A DNA stretch of 64,000 nt. Origin: Byssochlamys sp. IMV 00236 (taxonomy: Eukaryota; Ascomycota; Eurotiomycetes; Eurotiales; Thermoascaceae). A program made the translations under genes and the position numbers. Each line of letters begins with the position of its first letter. Within the stretch, counting starts at the first letter, position 1. The notes below the pieces were generated by a model. That model made no database searches and had not been told where the DNA came from. It worked only from the letters and a program-made list of their open reading frames with translations. Location of the stretch: NCBI GenBank assembly GCA_001931875.2, contig MSJH02000838.1:39096-103095 (forward strand), written 5' to 3'. Of this stretch, positions 1 to 14,116 are shown piece after piece.

Positions 1-1949
1 TAGAATAAGTATTAAATATTATAATAGTAATATATATAATAAAAGAATATATTTTAATCTTAAACTTATATTATACTATAATTAATAAATCTATTTAAAA
101 TAAATTATAGTAGAGTATATTTAAAGCTAAAATAAATATATTTTAAATAAATAGAATTTTTAAAGTAATTATATTATTATTAAGAGCTAATATTATAATT
201 AGCTATTAAATATTAACTATAAAATATAACTTAAATAATTCTCTTTAAAAGCTTAAAATATACCTTATTACTTAAGAATTTATTTAGAAATATAGTATTA
301 ATTTTAAATATACCTTTACTTCTATTTTATAATATAATATATTATAAATATTCTTAGCTATTATTATAATAGAGAATTATAAATACTATATTATAGATAT
401 TAATAATACCTTTATATAGTTAATATTAAAGGAGAAAATTTATATAGTACTTCTATTAAGAATAAATATATTATTAAAAATAATATTAAAAGTTCTTTAA
501 TCTTTATATAGTTTAAAATAAATTATAAGAGATTAAAATTAAATCTATATAGAAATACTTTAAAAAATAAGTTTTATATAGATTAATATTAATCTATACT
601 TATTATAGCATTTAGAGAAAGAAATCTTACTCTTAATATATATTAATAATATCTTAATTAATATAAAATAAATAGAAAATATTTATTAGTTTAAATAAGA
701 GTTTAAATTAATATATAAAATAAAGAACTTAAGATAAGTAAAGAAAATTCTTAGTATTTAAATTATTTAAAATAAAAAGAACTAAATATTAATAATAGAT
801 TAATCTTATTATACTAAGGAACTTTTATTATAATATAGAATAAATAAAAAAAAGATATATCTAGTTAGTATTTTATTAAATAGATATAATTCTTTAAAAC
901 TATTTAGCTCTTAAGATAAAAGAATAAATTAGAGAAAATATTAGAAGATTATTAATAACTTAATCTACTTAGTAATTTTAATAAGACTAGATATTATATT
1001 TATAATAAATAGATTAAGTTAATATTTATTAAATCTATTTAAAGGTATTTTAAGATATTAAAGTCTCTTATAAAATACTTATAATTAATTATATATCTTA
1101 ATCTTAAGTTTAATATAAACTAAGACTAGTAATTTATTAAATATTTAAATTTAGATTATATAATAAATAAGACTAATTAAATATTAATTTTAAAGAATAT
1201 TTTTATTTTAGCTAATAGCTTAATAAGCTAATTAAATAAAAAATAAAAGTCTATTATAATTTTAATTATAAAGGCTAAATATATAGCTATATATTAAGCT
1301 ATAAAGTAATCTTAATAATTAGCCCTTTTTTTAAGAGATATAAAATATAAACACTATATTAGTTAAAATAAATTTAAGCTAATAATAAGAGAAAAGTAAG
1401 CTTTTATTATTAATTCTCTAGTTAAAGTCTATAAGAATAATTAAGTATTACTATTATTAATTAAAAATACCTATATTTATAAAAGATTAAAATATATTAA
1501 TATTATATATTATTATATATATAACCTATATTAAAGAAATAAGATTAGTATTAAGTTTATTAGAATATAGAATATAATAGCAGATAGGTTTATTAAACTA
1601 TTACTAAAGGTAAACTTCTTAAAATTTCTAAGTTAATTAAAATTAACTAATTTAATAAATCTAGATTAAAGAGAAATATTATAAAATAGTAGTTAGAACT
1701 AATAAGTTTTAATATAATAAAAATTTTACTTTAAGGAAATCTTTAAGAATAATTTTACTTTAATAAAATTAAGCAGCTTAAAGAAATTACTTCTTAAGCT
1801 TTATATAAAATCTATTACTCTAACTAAGAATATATATATATATTTTATATCTACTATATGCACTAATACTCTTTTTCCTTAAGTATTATTAGCCCTTTAA
1901 GCTATTAGATTAATCTAGAGAATTCTATTTAAACCTATTCTTTTTAACT
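1..1949 (+). mobile_element. Ty1/Copia retrotransposon remnant, 3' part with 3' LTR
   Basis: The 5' part lies outside the window. The YVDD box of reverse transcriptase is visible as a degraded TAT ATT AAT AAT at 639-650, inside a run reading L-L-L-I-Y-I-N-N-I-L-I. The Copia RNase H signature (K-S-x(5)-T-E-A-E-Y-x-A) is visible with G-to-A damage at 1247-1288, and the C-terminal I-A-D-x-x-x-K pattern follows near 1580. Domain order RT, RNase H, then LTR is that of Copia elements on the + strand. The two motifs fall in different frames, so indels as well as point changes have occurred. A purine-rich tract (aaagagaaa) sits directly before the LTR at 1677. The element is dead. Confidence 0.85.
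1677..1949 (+). repeat. Copia LTR (family A), 3' copy
   Basis: About 273 bp, starting tattataaaatagt (an ancestral TG start changed to TA) and ending ctttttaact. It is clearly alignable over its whole length with the solo copy at 10476-10750, which is much less mutated. Comparing the two shows mainly C-to-T and G-to-A changes in this copy (for example gcggcttagaga there, gcagcttaaaga here). Confidence 0.85.
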
Positions 1950-1969
1950 ATTATTTTATTTTATCTCTT

Positions 1970-2391
1970 TTTAACTAGTATAAAGATATTAAGTAATATT
2001 ATATATAAACCTTAATTTATTATTATTAAGAATATAAAGAGATAAGTTAATAAACTATAAATACTTATATATTTTTATTAAATATATTAAAGGTATAAAT
2101 AAATAATAAAAAGTTTAAGTATTTAATATAAAAAATATTATTAAGACTTATTAAGCTAATTTCTTTAAAAATAAATAAGGAGAAAATATTAATCTCTATA
2201 TCTTATAAAGAATTATTATAAATATAACTTTAATAAAGAATTTAAAAAAGTAATTAATTATATAAATTAATATATTATTAGCTTAATAATTTAATTAGCT
2301 AAGATTTTATAAATTTAAATTTATAAAATTACTTAATAAATTAAAATTATAAGATATTAATATTAATAATAAAATATTAAATAATAGAAAG
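1970..2391 (+). mobile_element. Copia internal fragment, inverted copy of 4962-5390
   Basis: This stretch is the near-exact reverse complement of roughly 4962-5390 inside the - strand Copia element, over about 420 bp with scattered transitions. It therefore is a fragment of the same Copia family in the opposite orientation, from the part of pol upstream of reverse transcriptase (integrase region by position). It begins just after the family A LTR and is cut off by the Gypsy LTR copy at 2392. Two inverted copies 2.6 kb apart could fold into a long hairpin in a read-through transcript. Confidence 0.7.
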
Positions 2392-2632
2392 TATTATAAT
2401 ATTAATATAAGAGATAAGAGAATTTTAAAAAAAGCTACTTTAAGGTATTTTAAGGAGATAATTAATCTATTAGCTAATACTTACTTAATTTAAAAGAATA
2501 AGACTTAAACTCTTTTAAATTATATAAGAAACTATATAATTTAATAAAAATATTATTAATATATAGCTTAATTTAAATTTAAGCTTTTTAAGCTATATTT
2601 TATTTATTAAGCTTATATATAATAGAGTTAAA
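2392..2632 (+). repeat. Gypsy LTR (family B), truncated solo copy
   Basis: Aligns with the two LTRs of the Gypsy element at 7295 and 14117 from their first base (tattataatattaatata) for about 240 bp, through the shared core ttaatatatagcttaattt and ttaagctatattttattt. The right-hand ~100 bp of the LTR are missing or unrecognisable. No internal Gypsy sequence adjoins it, so it is a solo or truncated LTR. Confidence 0.7.
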
Positions 2633-2899
2633 AAGAATAGAGAAAGAAATAACTTTTATACTAGCTTTAAAGAAAAGTATAACTTAAGATAAAGATAAAG
2701 TATAAGAGATAAAATTAATATTAATATATCTTTATAATATAATTAGTTAATTATATTAAGTTAGTTAAATTCTTTTCTTAAGCTAATATATTTAATATAA
2801 AAATTTTTTATTAAGCTAATTATTCTTTATAATTATATATATAATTATTTTAAATTCTCTTATAAAAGAATCTTTTATATATATTTTTTATAAATTACT

Positions 2900-5800
2900 A
2901 GTCTTAACTACTATATTATAATATTTTTTTTAGTTTAAATTTATTATTTTAATAAGTCTTAATTATTTAATAAACTTAATAAAGCTTATCTTTAAAAGCA
3001 GTTTAATAAATCTATTAACTATTATATCTTTAGTCTTAATATATTTTATATTAATTTAATTTCTTTAGTATAGATTATATATATAGTAATATATAATATT
3101 AATATACTTTAATTTATTATAAATATAAATATCTCTAATTAAAGATAGTAATATTTAATTATTTTTAAAAAGTTTTACTAAAGAGCTTATTATAAAAAAT
3201 AGTTTTTCCTTTATAATTAGCTTATATTAGTTTAAACTAATATATTTATTATAACTTATATTATATAGAAATAATATTAGCTATTATAATTACTTTATTA
3301 TTTAATATATAGCTATATATTTAGCCTTTATTATTAAGGTTATAATAAACTTCTATTTTTAACTTAATTAGCTAATTAAATAGCTTATTATAATAAAAAA
3401 ATTTTTAAGATTAATATTTAATCTATTTTATTTATTATATAATTTAAATTAAAATATTTAATAAGTTTTTAATCTTTATTCTTATAGAATTAAAGGCTTA
3501 AGTATATAATTAATTATAAATATCTTATTAAAGATTTTAATAGCTTAAAATAACCTTTAAATAAATTAAATAAATATTAACTTAATTATCTTATTATAAA
3601 TATAATATCTAATTTTATTAAAATTATTAAATAGATAAATATTTTAATAATCTTTTAATATTCTCTTTAATATTCTCTTTAATTAACTCTTTTATCTTAT
3701 AGACTAGCTAGCTTTAAATAATTATATCTATTTAATAAGATACTAATAAAATAAGCTTTTTTTTAATTTATCTTATATTTTAATAAAATCTCTTAAATAT
3801 AATAAGATTAACTTATAATTAATATTCTTTTTATTCTATTATAAATAATCTAAATATTAAGTATTTTATTTATTTCTCTTAAATTCTTAATCTTATATAT
3901 TATTTTAAACTCTTATTTAAACTAGTTAATATATTTTATCTATTTTAAACTAATTAAGATATTATTAATATAAACTAAGATTAAAATCTTTTTTTCTAAG
4001 TATTATAATAAATATAAGTCTATATTTATTTAAATAAATTTTATTCTCTATAGTATTTTAATATAAAAATAGTTTTAATCTTATACTACTTATTTTAAAT
4101 TATATAAAGATTTTAAAACTTTAAGTATTATTTTTAATAAAATATTTATTTTAAATAAAATTATTATATAAATCTCTTCCTTTAATATTAACTTAATAAA
4201 GATATTATTAATATCTATTATATAATACTTATAATCTTTTATAGCTATTATAGCTAAAAAAATCTATAATATATTATAATATAAGATTAGAGTAAAGATA
4301 TATTTAAAATTAATTTTATATTTCTAAATAAATCTATAAATAATAAAATAAGCCTTAAACTTTTATAGGGAATTATCTAGATTATATTTTATAGCTAGTA
4401 TTTATCTATTAATTATAATATTAACTCTCTTTAATAAAATAATTATTTTAAAAGTTTTATTTACTTATAATATATTTATCTTAACTTTAAAAGCCTCTTA
4501 TTATAATTTACCTTATATAAAATTATTAACTATAGCTATATAAAAATTAGAGATTAAAATATATTTTTTAATAGTAAAAACTGCTTTTAATATATAATCT
4601 ATATATTTTTCTTTATTTAAGATAATCTCTAGAATAATAAGGTTTAAAATAAATATTATTTTATAAAGCTTTATATCTTATTTATTCTTTATAGGTTTAT
4701 ATCTCTCTCTCTTTTATTTTATTATTGCAAAGATCTTAATATAAGATAATATTTAGATTTATATATATAATATAGTTTTTTATATATAATTTAAAATAAA
4801 TATATTTTTATAATTATTTCTTAAGATTATTTTAAAAAAGCTTTTTATAGCCTTTATTTTTTAATCTTTTAATATTTAGTTATTAATATTCTTAAAAAGG
4901 CCTTTTATAATCTTCTTCTCTTAGTCTTAAAAGAGTTTAAAAGATATAAATATATAAGATTTTTATCTTCTATTATTTAATATCTAGTTATTTATATTAA
5001 TATCTTATAGTTTTAATTTATTAAGTAATTTTATAGATTTAAATTTATAAAATTCTAGTTAATTAAATTATTAAGCTAGTAATATATTAGTTTATATAAT
5101 TAATTGTCTTTTTAAATTTCTTATTAAAGCTATATTTAATATAATTCTTTATAGAATATAGAGATTAATATCTTTTCTTTATTTATTTTTAAAGAATTTA
5201 GCTTAATAAGTCTTAATAACCTTTTTTATATTAAATACCTAGACTTTTTATTATTTATTTATATCTTTAATATATTTAATAAATATATATAAATATCTAT
5301 AGTTTATTAATTTATCTCTTTATATTTCTAGTAGTAATAAATTAAGGTTTATATATAATATTATTTAATATCTCTATACTCTTAAATAATTAATAGATAG
5401 TTTTATCTTAATAAATATCTCTTTAAAAATTATTTATACTCTATTAATTATTAGTCTATTTAATACTTTATTTTTAATATATATATTAGTTTAAGTAGCT
5501 TCTATCTATAGCTTAATTAAAAGATTAATATTTTTAAATATAATATAAGTTTCTCTTTTAATAATTTAATATACTCTTTTAATTATTCTATTCTAAGTTA
5601 ATATATATAGAACTATTAATTTATAATAAATATTAAAAATCTTCTTTTATATCTTAAAAATATTCTTAAGTTTTAATATATTATTTAATTAAATATTAAA
5701 TATTTTAAAATTAATAGCAGTTTTAATCTTTCTTTTTTATTTATTTAAAATAGGGCTAGTATTAAATTTAGCTTTTATTAAAAATATTTATATTTTTTAT

Positions 5801-7250
5801 AAATAATTATTTATAATAGTTAGAAAATAAATATATTTATTTTTTAACTTTAGTATTTAACTATATATATCTATATAAATTAATTTTAAAATACCTTTCT
5901 TCTACTTATTTATTATATCTTTTTTATTCTTAATATTAGCTATAATATAAATTATATATTAATAATTACTAATAATTTTAATTAGTTTCTCTAATATTAT
6001 TATTTTATATAAGCTTTTAATCTTTTTAAATTTAAGATAATTAATCTGCTTATATTAAAGCTAATACTTCTTCTGAATTTAATTCTTTATATTTCTCTTA
6101 TAAAAGAGTTTATTAAAGTATTTTAATTTATAATTATTATTATTAATTCTAGAGAAAGCTTTTTTAAAATTATTTTAAGAAGTAATTATAGCGCAGTAAG
6201 CTTAATCTTTCTTATATATAAGCTAACTATATATAGTAATATGCGGTTTTAATATTAAGTTTAAAAAGATCTTCTTTATAATATAAATTTTATATTTAAA
6301 TACTTCTTAAATTATAATATTATTAGATTTATTTAATATAAATATTAAACTAATATTAAAATAACTATATAAGTTAAATTATTAATAGAGTTTTTTAATT
6401 AATAATAGATTTATTCTAAGCTTTAAAATAAGTAGTATATTCTTTAAATATATAACTTTTTTATTTTATTTATCTAGTATAATAATACTTATATATTCTA
6501 TATATAAGATTCTTTTTCTTATTTAAATATACCTCCTTTTAATCTTTATTAATAGTCTTTTAAAGCAGTAAGTCTTATTAATTATATATAAATTAATATT
6601 ACTATTAATATATTATTAAAGTAAATTCTTATTAATTATATTTTTTAATAAGTAAGTAATTTTATAAAAGACTTAATTATTTAATATAATTAAATTAGGC
6701 TTTAAATATAATAATTTAATATTAGAGATTTTTTTACTTTATAAGCCTTTTATTTTCTTTTTTAAGATTTTTCCTCTTTTAAAGATTAGATTTCTTAAAA
6801 TAGCTTAGCTATTATCTTTACTAGTTTTTAATCTATAAATAGAGATAAGCTCTTTAAAGATTTTTTTCTTTATCTTTAAGTATTTTAAATAGTTTATTAA
6901 GCTATAAATAGTTATAGATAATCTTTAATAAAGTAGTTTTTCTTATATATATAATATTTAATAGGTTTTTACTTTTTTATATAAAATATACTTAATAAAA
7001 AAGCTTAGAATTTAGCTTTTATCTTTTTAAAAATAGCTAAAATATCTTTTACTTTTAAATATTTTTAAATATTAATTATTATTCTAATAATAATATATTT
7101 ATTAAATAAATTAAAGAATAAGTATTAGATCTTAGCTTTAAGTTTAACTAGAGAAGATATAATACTATTATAAGCTATTACTTTTTTCCTTATTTATTAT
7201 AATTACTTTTATATATTAATAATAATTTATCTAGATATTATTTTAAAATT
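2900..7250 (-). mobile_element. Ty1/Copia retrotransposon remnant, reverse orientation
   Basis: On the complement, the degraded RT box (I-L-x-L-V-Y-I-N-N-I-L-I) lies at about 3961-3990, with YVDD itself at 3961-3972, and the RNase H T-E-A-E-Y region at 3311-3360, giving RT before RNase H in - strand order. The 4962-5390 part is duplicated in inverted form at 1970-2391. At about 2895-2927 the complement resembles the first ~35 bp of the family A LTR, which would be the start of its 3' LTR. No convincing 5' LTR was found, so both limits are approximate. No reading frame survives. Confidence 0.75.
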
Positions 7251-7294
7251 AATAAGTAATTAAATAAGTATTAGCTAAATAAAAATCTTATAGC

Positions 7295-7633
7295 TATTAT
7301 AGTATTAATATAGAGAATAAAAAAGTCTTAAGAAAAGCTACCTTAAAATATCTTAATAGAATAATTAACCCGCTAGCTAATACTTACTTAATTTAGAAGA
7401 ATAAAGTTTAAACTTTTCTAAATTATATAAGAAGTTATATAACCTTATAAAAATATCTTTAATATATAGCTTAATCTGAATTTAAGCTCCTTAAGCTATA
7501 TTTTATTTATTAAGCCTACTTATAATAGCTTATTTTAGTTTAAATTAGCTAAATAGAGATTTTATAGCTAGTCTTAGTATTAACTATTTTATTCTATTTA
7601 TTTTAACTTATTTCTTAAGCTTATATCTTAATA
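7295..7633 (+). repeat. Gypsy LTR (family B), 5' copy
   Basis: About 339 bp, alignable along its length with 14117-14455. It starts tattatagtattaatata (ancestral TG probably changed to TA) and ends near cttaata. A TSD-like atagc precedes it. Its right limit is judged only from where the two LTR copies stop matching. Confidence 0.8.
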
Positions 7634-10073
7634 TTATATAGCTTTTATTTAAAAATTAATACTATTAATAATACTTACCTTAATTCTCTTATTTTTATTA
7701 ATTATTTTAAAGAAGTTTATTAAGTATATTATTATTAGCTATAAGCTAAAATAATATAATTATTATTACTTAATATATAAATATATTACTAAAGTTAAGT
7801 TATCTATAAATAAAGCTAGCTAATATATTAAATAAATTAAGGTAAGATTTTAAAAACTTTAATAGGAGTTTATAACTATATAATAAAGATTTAAATAAGA
7901 AAATATTAATCTTAAGGCTATTTAATAATATTAAGAGATATAGCTTAATAAAAAAAAATAGTAATATATTTAAACTATCTTTAAAAAGAACTAAGCTTAT
8001 TATATAGCTATTTTTATTATAAATATACTTATATTTATATTTAAATTTAAGCTTAGTATTAAGAGACTTATAACTGCTTTAATAGAAGTATTTAAGATAT
8101 TTATTATTATATCTTCTTTTACCTCTAAATTTTTAAAAAAACTTTTTAACTTAAATAAGTTTAAAGGTAATTAAAAAGACCTTTAGCACTTTATAGCCTA
8201 GATTTAAGGAAAGATAATAATTAACTAAGATTAATTCTTAATTCCTTAGAGCTATATAGCTTATATAATTAATTATTTAAAGAGTATACTTTATGCTTAA
8301 GTATTATTATATATTAAAGATAAAACTTTTATTCTTAGTAATTACTAAGAGATTTTAAATATTTTAAAATATATATTTAATAACTTTAATTATATAAATA
8401 ATATATATAATAAATTATTTAATCTCTATTAAACTAATAAGAAATTTAAAATCTTTTTTATTAAGTTTTAGCGCCTAGTATTAAAAGGAAAAATATTTAA
8501 AGAAATATTATTTATTCTACTTAAATAAGCTATTAGCTAAAAATTCTAGAGAATATTATTATATAGCTAGCCTCTAAATTATAAATATTATTAATTTATT
8601 AAGTTCTTATAAGATTTTAAAAACTATTATTATTAATATATTATAAACTAATTTCTTATTATAAAGACTTATATTATTATTTTAAGATTCGCTTAATATA
8701 CTTAATTTTCTTTATTTATTTTAAGTTTAGCCTTAGCTATAAGATATAATAATTAGCCTTAGAGAAATTCTATATAAAAAAATAAATTAGCCTTAATATA
8801 GTTATATAATTTAATAAACTTAAGTATTTTTAAATACTTAAGTAAAAGAAAGTATAGCTTATTATATTATAAAACTAGTACTTGCTTTTATTATAGCTCT
8901 CTAGAATATTATATTAAAAATTATTTATACTTAAATAATTACTAGAAGATTTAAATTATAGCTATATATAAATCTTATCTCTAGACTTTTTAAGTAATTT
9001 AATTCCTAGACTTATATAATTTATCTTTTAGCTAGTCTTTAATAAAAGAAGTAAGCTTAAAATAAGTTATAGCTAGGCTTAAGAATTATATATTATTTAA
9101 ATCTTTACCGCTATTATTTATAGAATTAACCTTAAGAAATACTTATAATAATTAAAATTAATAATACTGCTTATAATATTAGAAAAGAAGAAAAAAAGAT
9201 TTATTTATTAATTTATACTCTGCTTAATATTAAAGTTAAAAGATAAAGATTTATAGACTAAAAATAGGCTAAAGATTAGAAATTAAAGCTTATCTCCTTA
9301 AAGAGCTTAATTATTCTATATATATTTAATAGAAGAGAATTAGAGAATAAAAAGATTATATATTATATTTAAATAAATATAAGAATTAAAAATTATTTTA
9401 AGAAAGATATTAAGTTTTATATTATTTAATTAATATATTATTCTATTATTTTAAAATTCCTCTAGCTAAAATACTATAACTTATATTTATAATTTATTAT
9501 TTATAATATTACTTTTAATAATAATTATTATTAAAAGAATTATAATATATTTTTAAAGCTAATTAAAATATCTACCTTATATAATATTTTTTAAAGGCTT
9601 TACTTTAATATTTACCCTTAAGACTTAAAAGATTAAAAAAGAGAAATATAGCCTTTATTTCTTTAATTATCTATTCTATCTATACTTAAAAAAATACTTA
9701 AATATTTATAATTATCTTAAAGGACTTAGATATTACTTTAAAAATTAAATAAGTTTAAGAAAAAAACTTTACTTACTTATTACTTAAGGAATTTAAAGAT
9801 TATATTAATATCTTTTCTCTTAAAAAAGCTAAATATTTACTATTATATTATTTTTATAATTATAATATTAAGCTATTAGAAGAGAAGTTACTCCTCTTTA
9901 AATCTTTATATATTATATCTTAAGATAAATTAAAGGTTTTAAAGAAATAAATTTAAAAAAACTTAAAAAAGGGATTTATTTACTTAAGCTTATTATCTAC
10001 TATATCTTTAATTCTATTTATTAAGAAGCCTAGTAGAGAGATATAAATCTATATAAATTACTAAGCTTTAAAT

Positions 10074-11115
10074 CTAAGTAAATATTATAAAACTTAAGCG
10101 CGAAGCGCATTAAGCTAATTAAATTCTCTTAAGTTTCTTAAGCTAATTAAATTCTCTTAGATAAGCTCTATATTAATATAATATAACTAACTATATAAAA
10201 GCTTATAGAGATTTAAAGCCTTTTATTAGCTAAGAGTTAATACTAAGTTAATATAGTTATATATAATAACTATCTATAAGAATATTAAAACTTTTTAAAC
10301 CTATTAACTTTTAAGTACTTTAATTAACTTAAGGTTTATATTAAGCTAATATAGTTATATATACTTACTACAGATACGAATATTAAAATATCTTAAATTT
10401 ACTAACCTTTAGCTTCTCTTATTATTTAAATATAAATACTAAGCTAATATAATTATATATAATAATTATATATATTGTTATAAAATAGTAATTAGGACTA
10501 GTAGTTTCTAGTATAATAAAGATTTTACTTTAAGAAAGTCTTTAGCAATAATTTTACTTTAATAAAATTAGGCGGCTTAGAGAAACTACTTCCTGAGCTC
10601 TGTATAAAAATCTATTGCCCTAACTAAGAAAATATAGATATATACTTTATATCTACCGCGTGCGCTAATACTCTTTCTCCTAGAGTATTATTAGCCCTCT
10701 GAGATAGTTAAATAGTCTAGGAATTCTATCTGAACCTATTCTTTTTAACTTATATAAATATTAAAATTCTAAAGCTTAAAGTAAATACTAAGGTATATAA
10801 TATTAAAATTATAGGTATTATATAAGTCTTAAGGCTAATTGCTTTAAAGTATAGAATAAAGAGATTCTTTTAATTATATAACTACTTAATTTACTTATAG
10901 AATTTAAGTTTAAAGCCTTTAAAGGCTCTAAACCTAAATAGTTTTATATTTAATACCTTTAAATTCTCTATTTAAAACTAAGTATAAAGCTCTTATATAT
11001 TAATTTAAATTTAAAATAAAAGGTAAGTAATAGCTTTAAGTCTATATTAATTAGCTAACTATAAAATCTATAAGTAAGTTTAAGATATATATAGCGTAGC
11101 CTTAAGGCTTATATA
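10074..11115 (+). mobile_element. Inserted repeat element, copy 1 (interrupts Gypsy RT)
   Basis: The Gypsy RT frame stops making sense after codons for A-L-N (10065-10073) and resumes with I-T-I-K-D at 11116. The intervening DNA matches 16398-17155 along its length, apart from a 275-bp LTR inserted at 10476. Without that LTR the element is about 765 bp, close to the 758 bp of copy 2. Near its ends are related inverted words (left aagcgcattaagcta, right agcgtagccttaaggctta), suggesting terminal inverted repeats, although they sit some 15-20 bp inside the shared left edge. No coding capacity is visible. It could be a non-autonomous TIR element or a long solo LTR of another family. Confidence 0.75.
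10476..10750 (+). mobile_element. Solo Copia LTR (family A) with TSD
   Basis: A 275-bp copy of the LTR at 1677-1949, beginning tgttataaaatagtaatt and ending ctttttaact. It is flanked by the perfect 5-bp duplication tatat (10471-10475 and 10751-10755), and the matching place in the element copy at 16398-17155 lacks it. It retains far more G+C than its surroundings (for example ggcggcttagagaaactac, accgcgtgcgc), so it looks younger than the host DNA. A solo LTR arises by recombination between the two LTRs of a complete insertion. Confidence 0.88.
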
Positions 11116-14100
11116 ATAACTATTAAAGACTAATATCTTTTACCTTTAATTAAGAAAACTTTAAATAACTTAAAGAGAATAAAGTATTTTATAAAGATTA
11201 ATATTATTTCTATATTTAATAACCTTTATATTAAAAAAGAATAAAAATACTTAACTGCTTTCTATATTTAACTTAGCCTATTTAAATTATTAATAATATT
11301 ATTTAGCTTAATAAAAGTATTAGTAATATTTTAATAGTTTATTAATAATACTTTATAAGATTATTTTAATATTTTTTATATTATATACTTTAATAATATT
11401 TTAATATATAATATAACTTATTTTAAATATATTTAATATATTTATACTATCTTATAGAAGCTATATAAAGTAAGCTTATATATAAAGATTTAGAAATATA
11501 AGTTTATTATTTCTAAGACTAAATTTTTAAATATTATTATTAGCTAAGACTATATTAAGATAAACTTAAATAAGGTAAAAATAATTATTAAATAAAAAAC
11601 CCTAACTTATATAATTAATATATAAGTCTTTATTAAGTTTAATAACTTTTATTATTAGTTTATTTATAACTTTTTTAAGATAATTATACTGCTTATAAAT
11701 TTAATTTAAAAGGAAATTCTCTTTAATTAAATATTTATCTATTAGTTTAATTTTAAAGCCTTAAAAAAAGTATTTATTTAAGCCTTAATCTTAAAGCTAT
11801 TTAATTAGACTTATAAGATTATAGTTAAAACTAACTTATTTAACTATATATTAACTAGAGTTATATCTTAATATAATAATAAAGGAATTCTATATTTTAT
11901 TATATTTTTCTTAAAAAAGCTTTTTATTATAAAGTATAATTATAAGATTTATAATAAAGAATTATTAGTAATTATTTACTATTTTAAAGAGTAATACCTT
12001 AAATTTAAAAATATACTATTATTAATTAAAGTTATTATAGACTATTATAATTTAAAATATTTTATATTAATTAAGCTATTAAACTAGTAATAAGCTTATT
12101 AGTCTAAGTTTTTATTTTAATTTAACTTTTAAATTATATATTATTCTAGAAAATAAAGAATAAAGCTTAATACCTTAACTAAGAGATTAAAAAATCTCTT
12201 TAAGGAGAAGAATAAATAGCTATAATATTAAAGCTAAATAATTTTAAAGAAAAAGAACTTTAATCTATAGATTTAAAGATTCTTAAAATTAAAAGCTATT
12301 ATTAAGAGTTAAATAATAAGATATATTTACTTTATTAATCTAATAGCTTAAGAGATTAAAAATCTTATTAAACTTATAGAAATACTTACTTAATTTATTT
12401 TAAGAAGTTAATTTATTTAGCTTAAAGAATTTATTTAGTTTACTCTGCTACTTAATTAGTTTATTAAGATTATTTAACTTATTAAAGAGATAATTTAGTT
12501 TATTAAAGAAACTATTTAGCTTATTAAAGAAGTAGCCTTACTTATTAAATAAAACTAGCTAAACTTCTTTACTATACTTAATAAATTAAAATACTTATTT
12601 AATATTAAAAACCTATTAAATATAGCTTACTTATTTAATAACTTAATATAGTCTATTTTATAAGCCTTAGATTATAAAGCTAATTATTACTCTAAGATTA
12701 TATTAGCTAATTATTAATAAAGAGAAAGATATTTATATTATAGAGATTATTTATATATTCTTAACTATAATAAGCTAAAAGCCTATTTATTATAAGAATA
12801 TTATAATAAGTATATACTTAAATATTTTAAAAAAATATAAGCTTTATAACTTAATTTTATAAGAGTATTATTAGCTAAATATATATTAATATATAAATTA
12901 TTAAACCTAGAATTACTATATTTATTACTATATTATACTCTTAAATAAATGCTATTAAGAAATCTTATATTAGCTCTTTATCTCTAAATACTTTTAGTAA
13001 AATATCTTAATAGATTTTATTATTAAACTTATATTTTACTAAGATTATAATACTATATTAATTACTATAAACTAATTTATAAAGATAAAATATTTTATTC
13101 TCTATTAAGCTATTTATAATATTAAAAAAGTAATATAATTATATATTTACTATATATAAAAGCTTTATAAGCTATTAAAAATTATAATATTTAATTAAAG
13201 TCTTTAATTTATTATTACTTTTTTAAAATACTTAACTTAATATTTTAATATTATAAACTTATTATTTACTATTTATTATCTTAAGATTAATAATTAAATT
13301 AAAAAGATAAATATTATCTTAGAATAATACTTATATACTTATATTAACTATTTATAAAATAATTAGATTAATTAGCTATTTCTAGCTAAGTTTATATTAA
13401 ATTCTTATTATTTTAAGATTATTAAAGTATTACTTTTTTTTACTAATTATAAGTTTTATCTATATATAAGATTTAAGCTTATTTAGCCTATAAACTAGCT
13501 TATTATTAGAGATATTAAAGCCTTTATTAAAAAAATATAAGATATTATAAATTATATTTATACTTAAATTTATATTACTTAAACTTATTATAAAGAGTAA
13601 ATTAATTACTATTAAACCTTAGCTTATTACTATTATATAAGATAGTCTATTTAATTAAATATTTAAAATATCTATATTTAGTATTTTTAAAAGAAATTTA
13701 ATTAAAAGAATTTTAGCCTATTTTATATTATTAAGGTTATTAGCTTATATATTTATTAGCTTAATTTACTTATCTTAATATATATTTATCTTATATTTAA
13801 TATTAGCCTACTTTATCTTATTATTAAAGATCTTATACTTAAATAAAAATAATCTTTACTATTACTTATTAAAGTTAATAGCCTTAAAGAATAAGTTATT
13901 AAAGATATTTTAAACTCTTAATAAAAATATTATAAATATAAAGACTTTTAATTATAATATATTATTAAGTAATTAAATTATAATAATTTAATTAAAAAGC
14001 TTATATATTACTTATAGTATATTTAAGAGATTATTATAAATTTTTATTACTACTATTTAAATAAGCTAAAACTTAAAGATAGTTTTAATAAAGCTTAACC

Positions 14101-14116
14101 TTAAGAAAGAAAGTAT

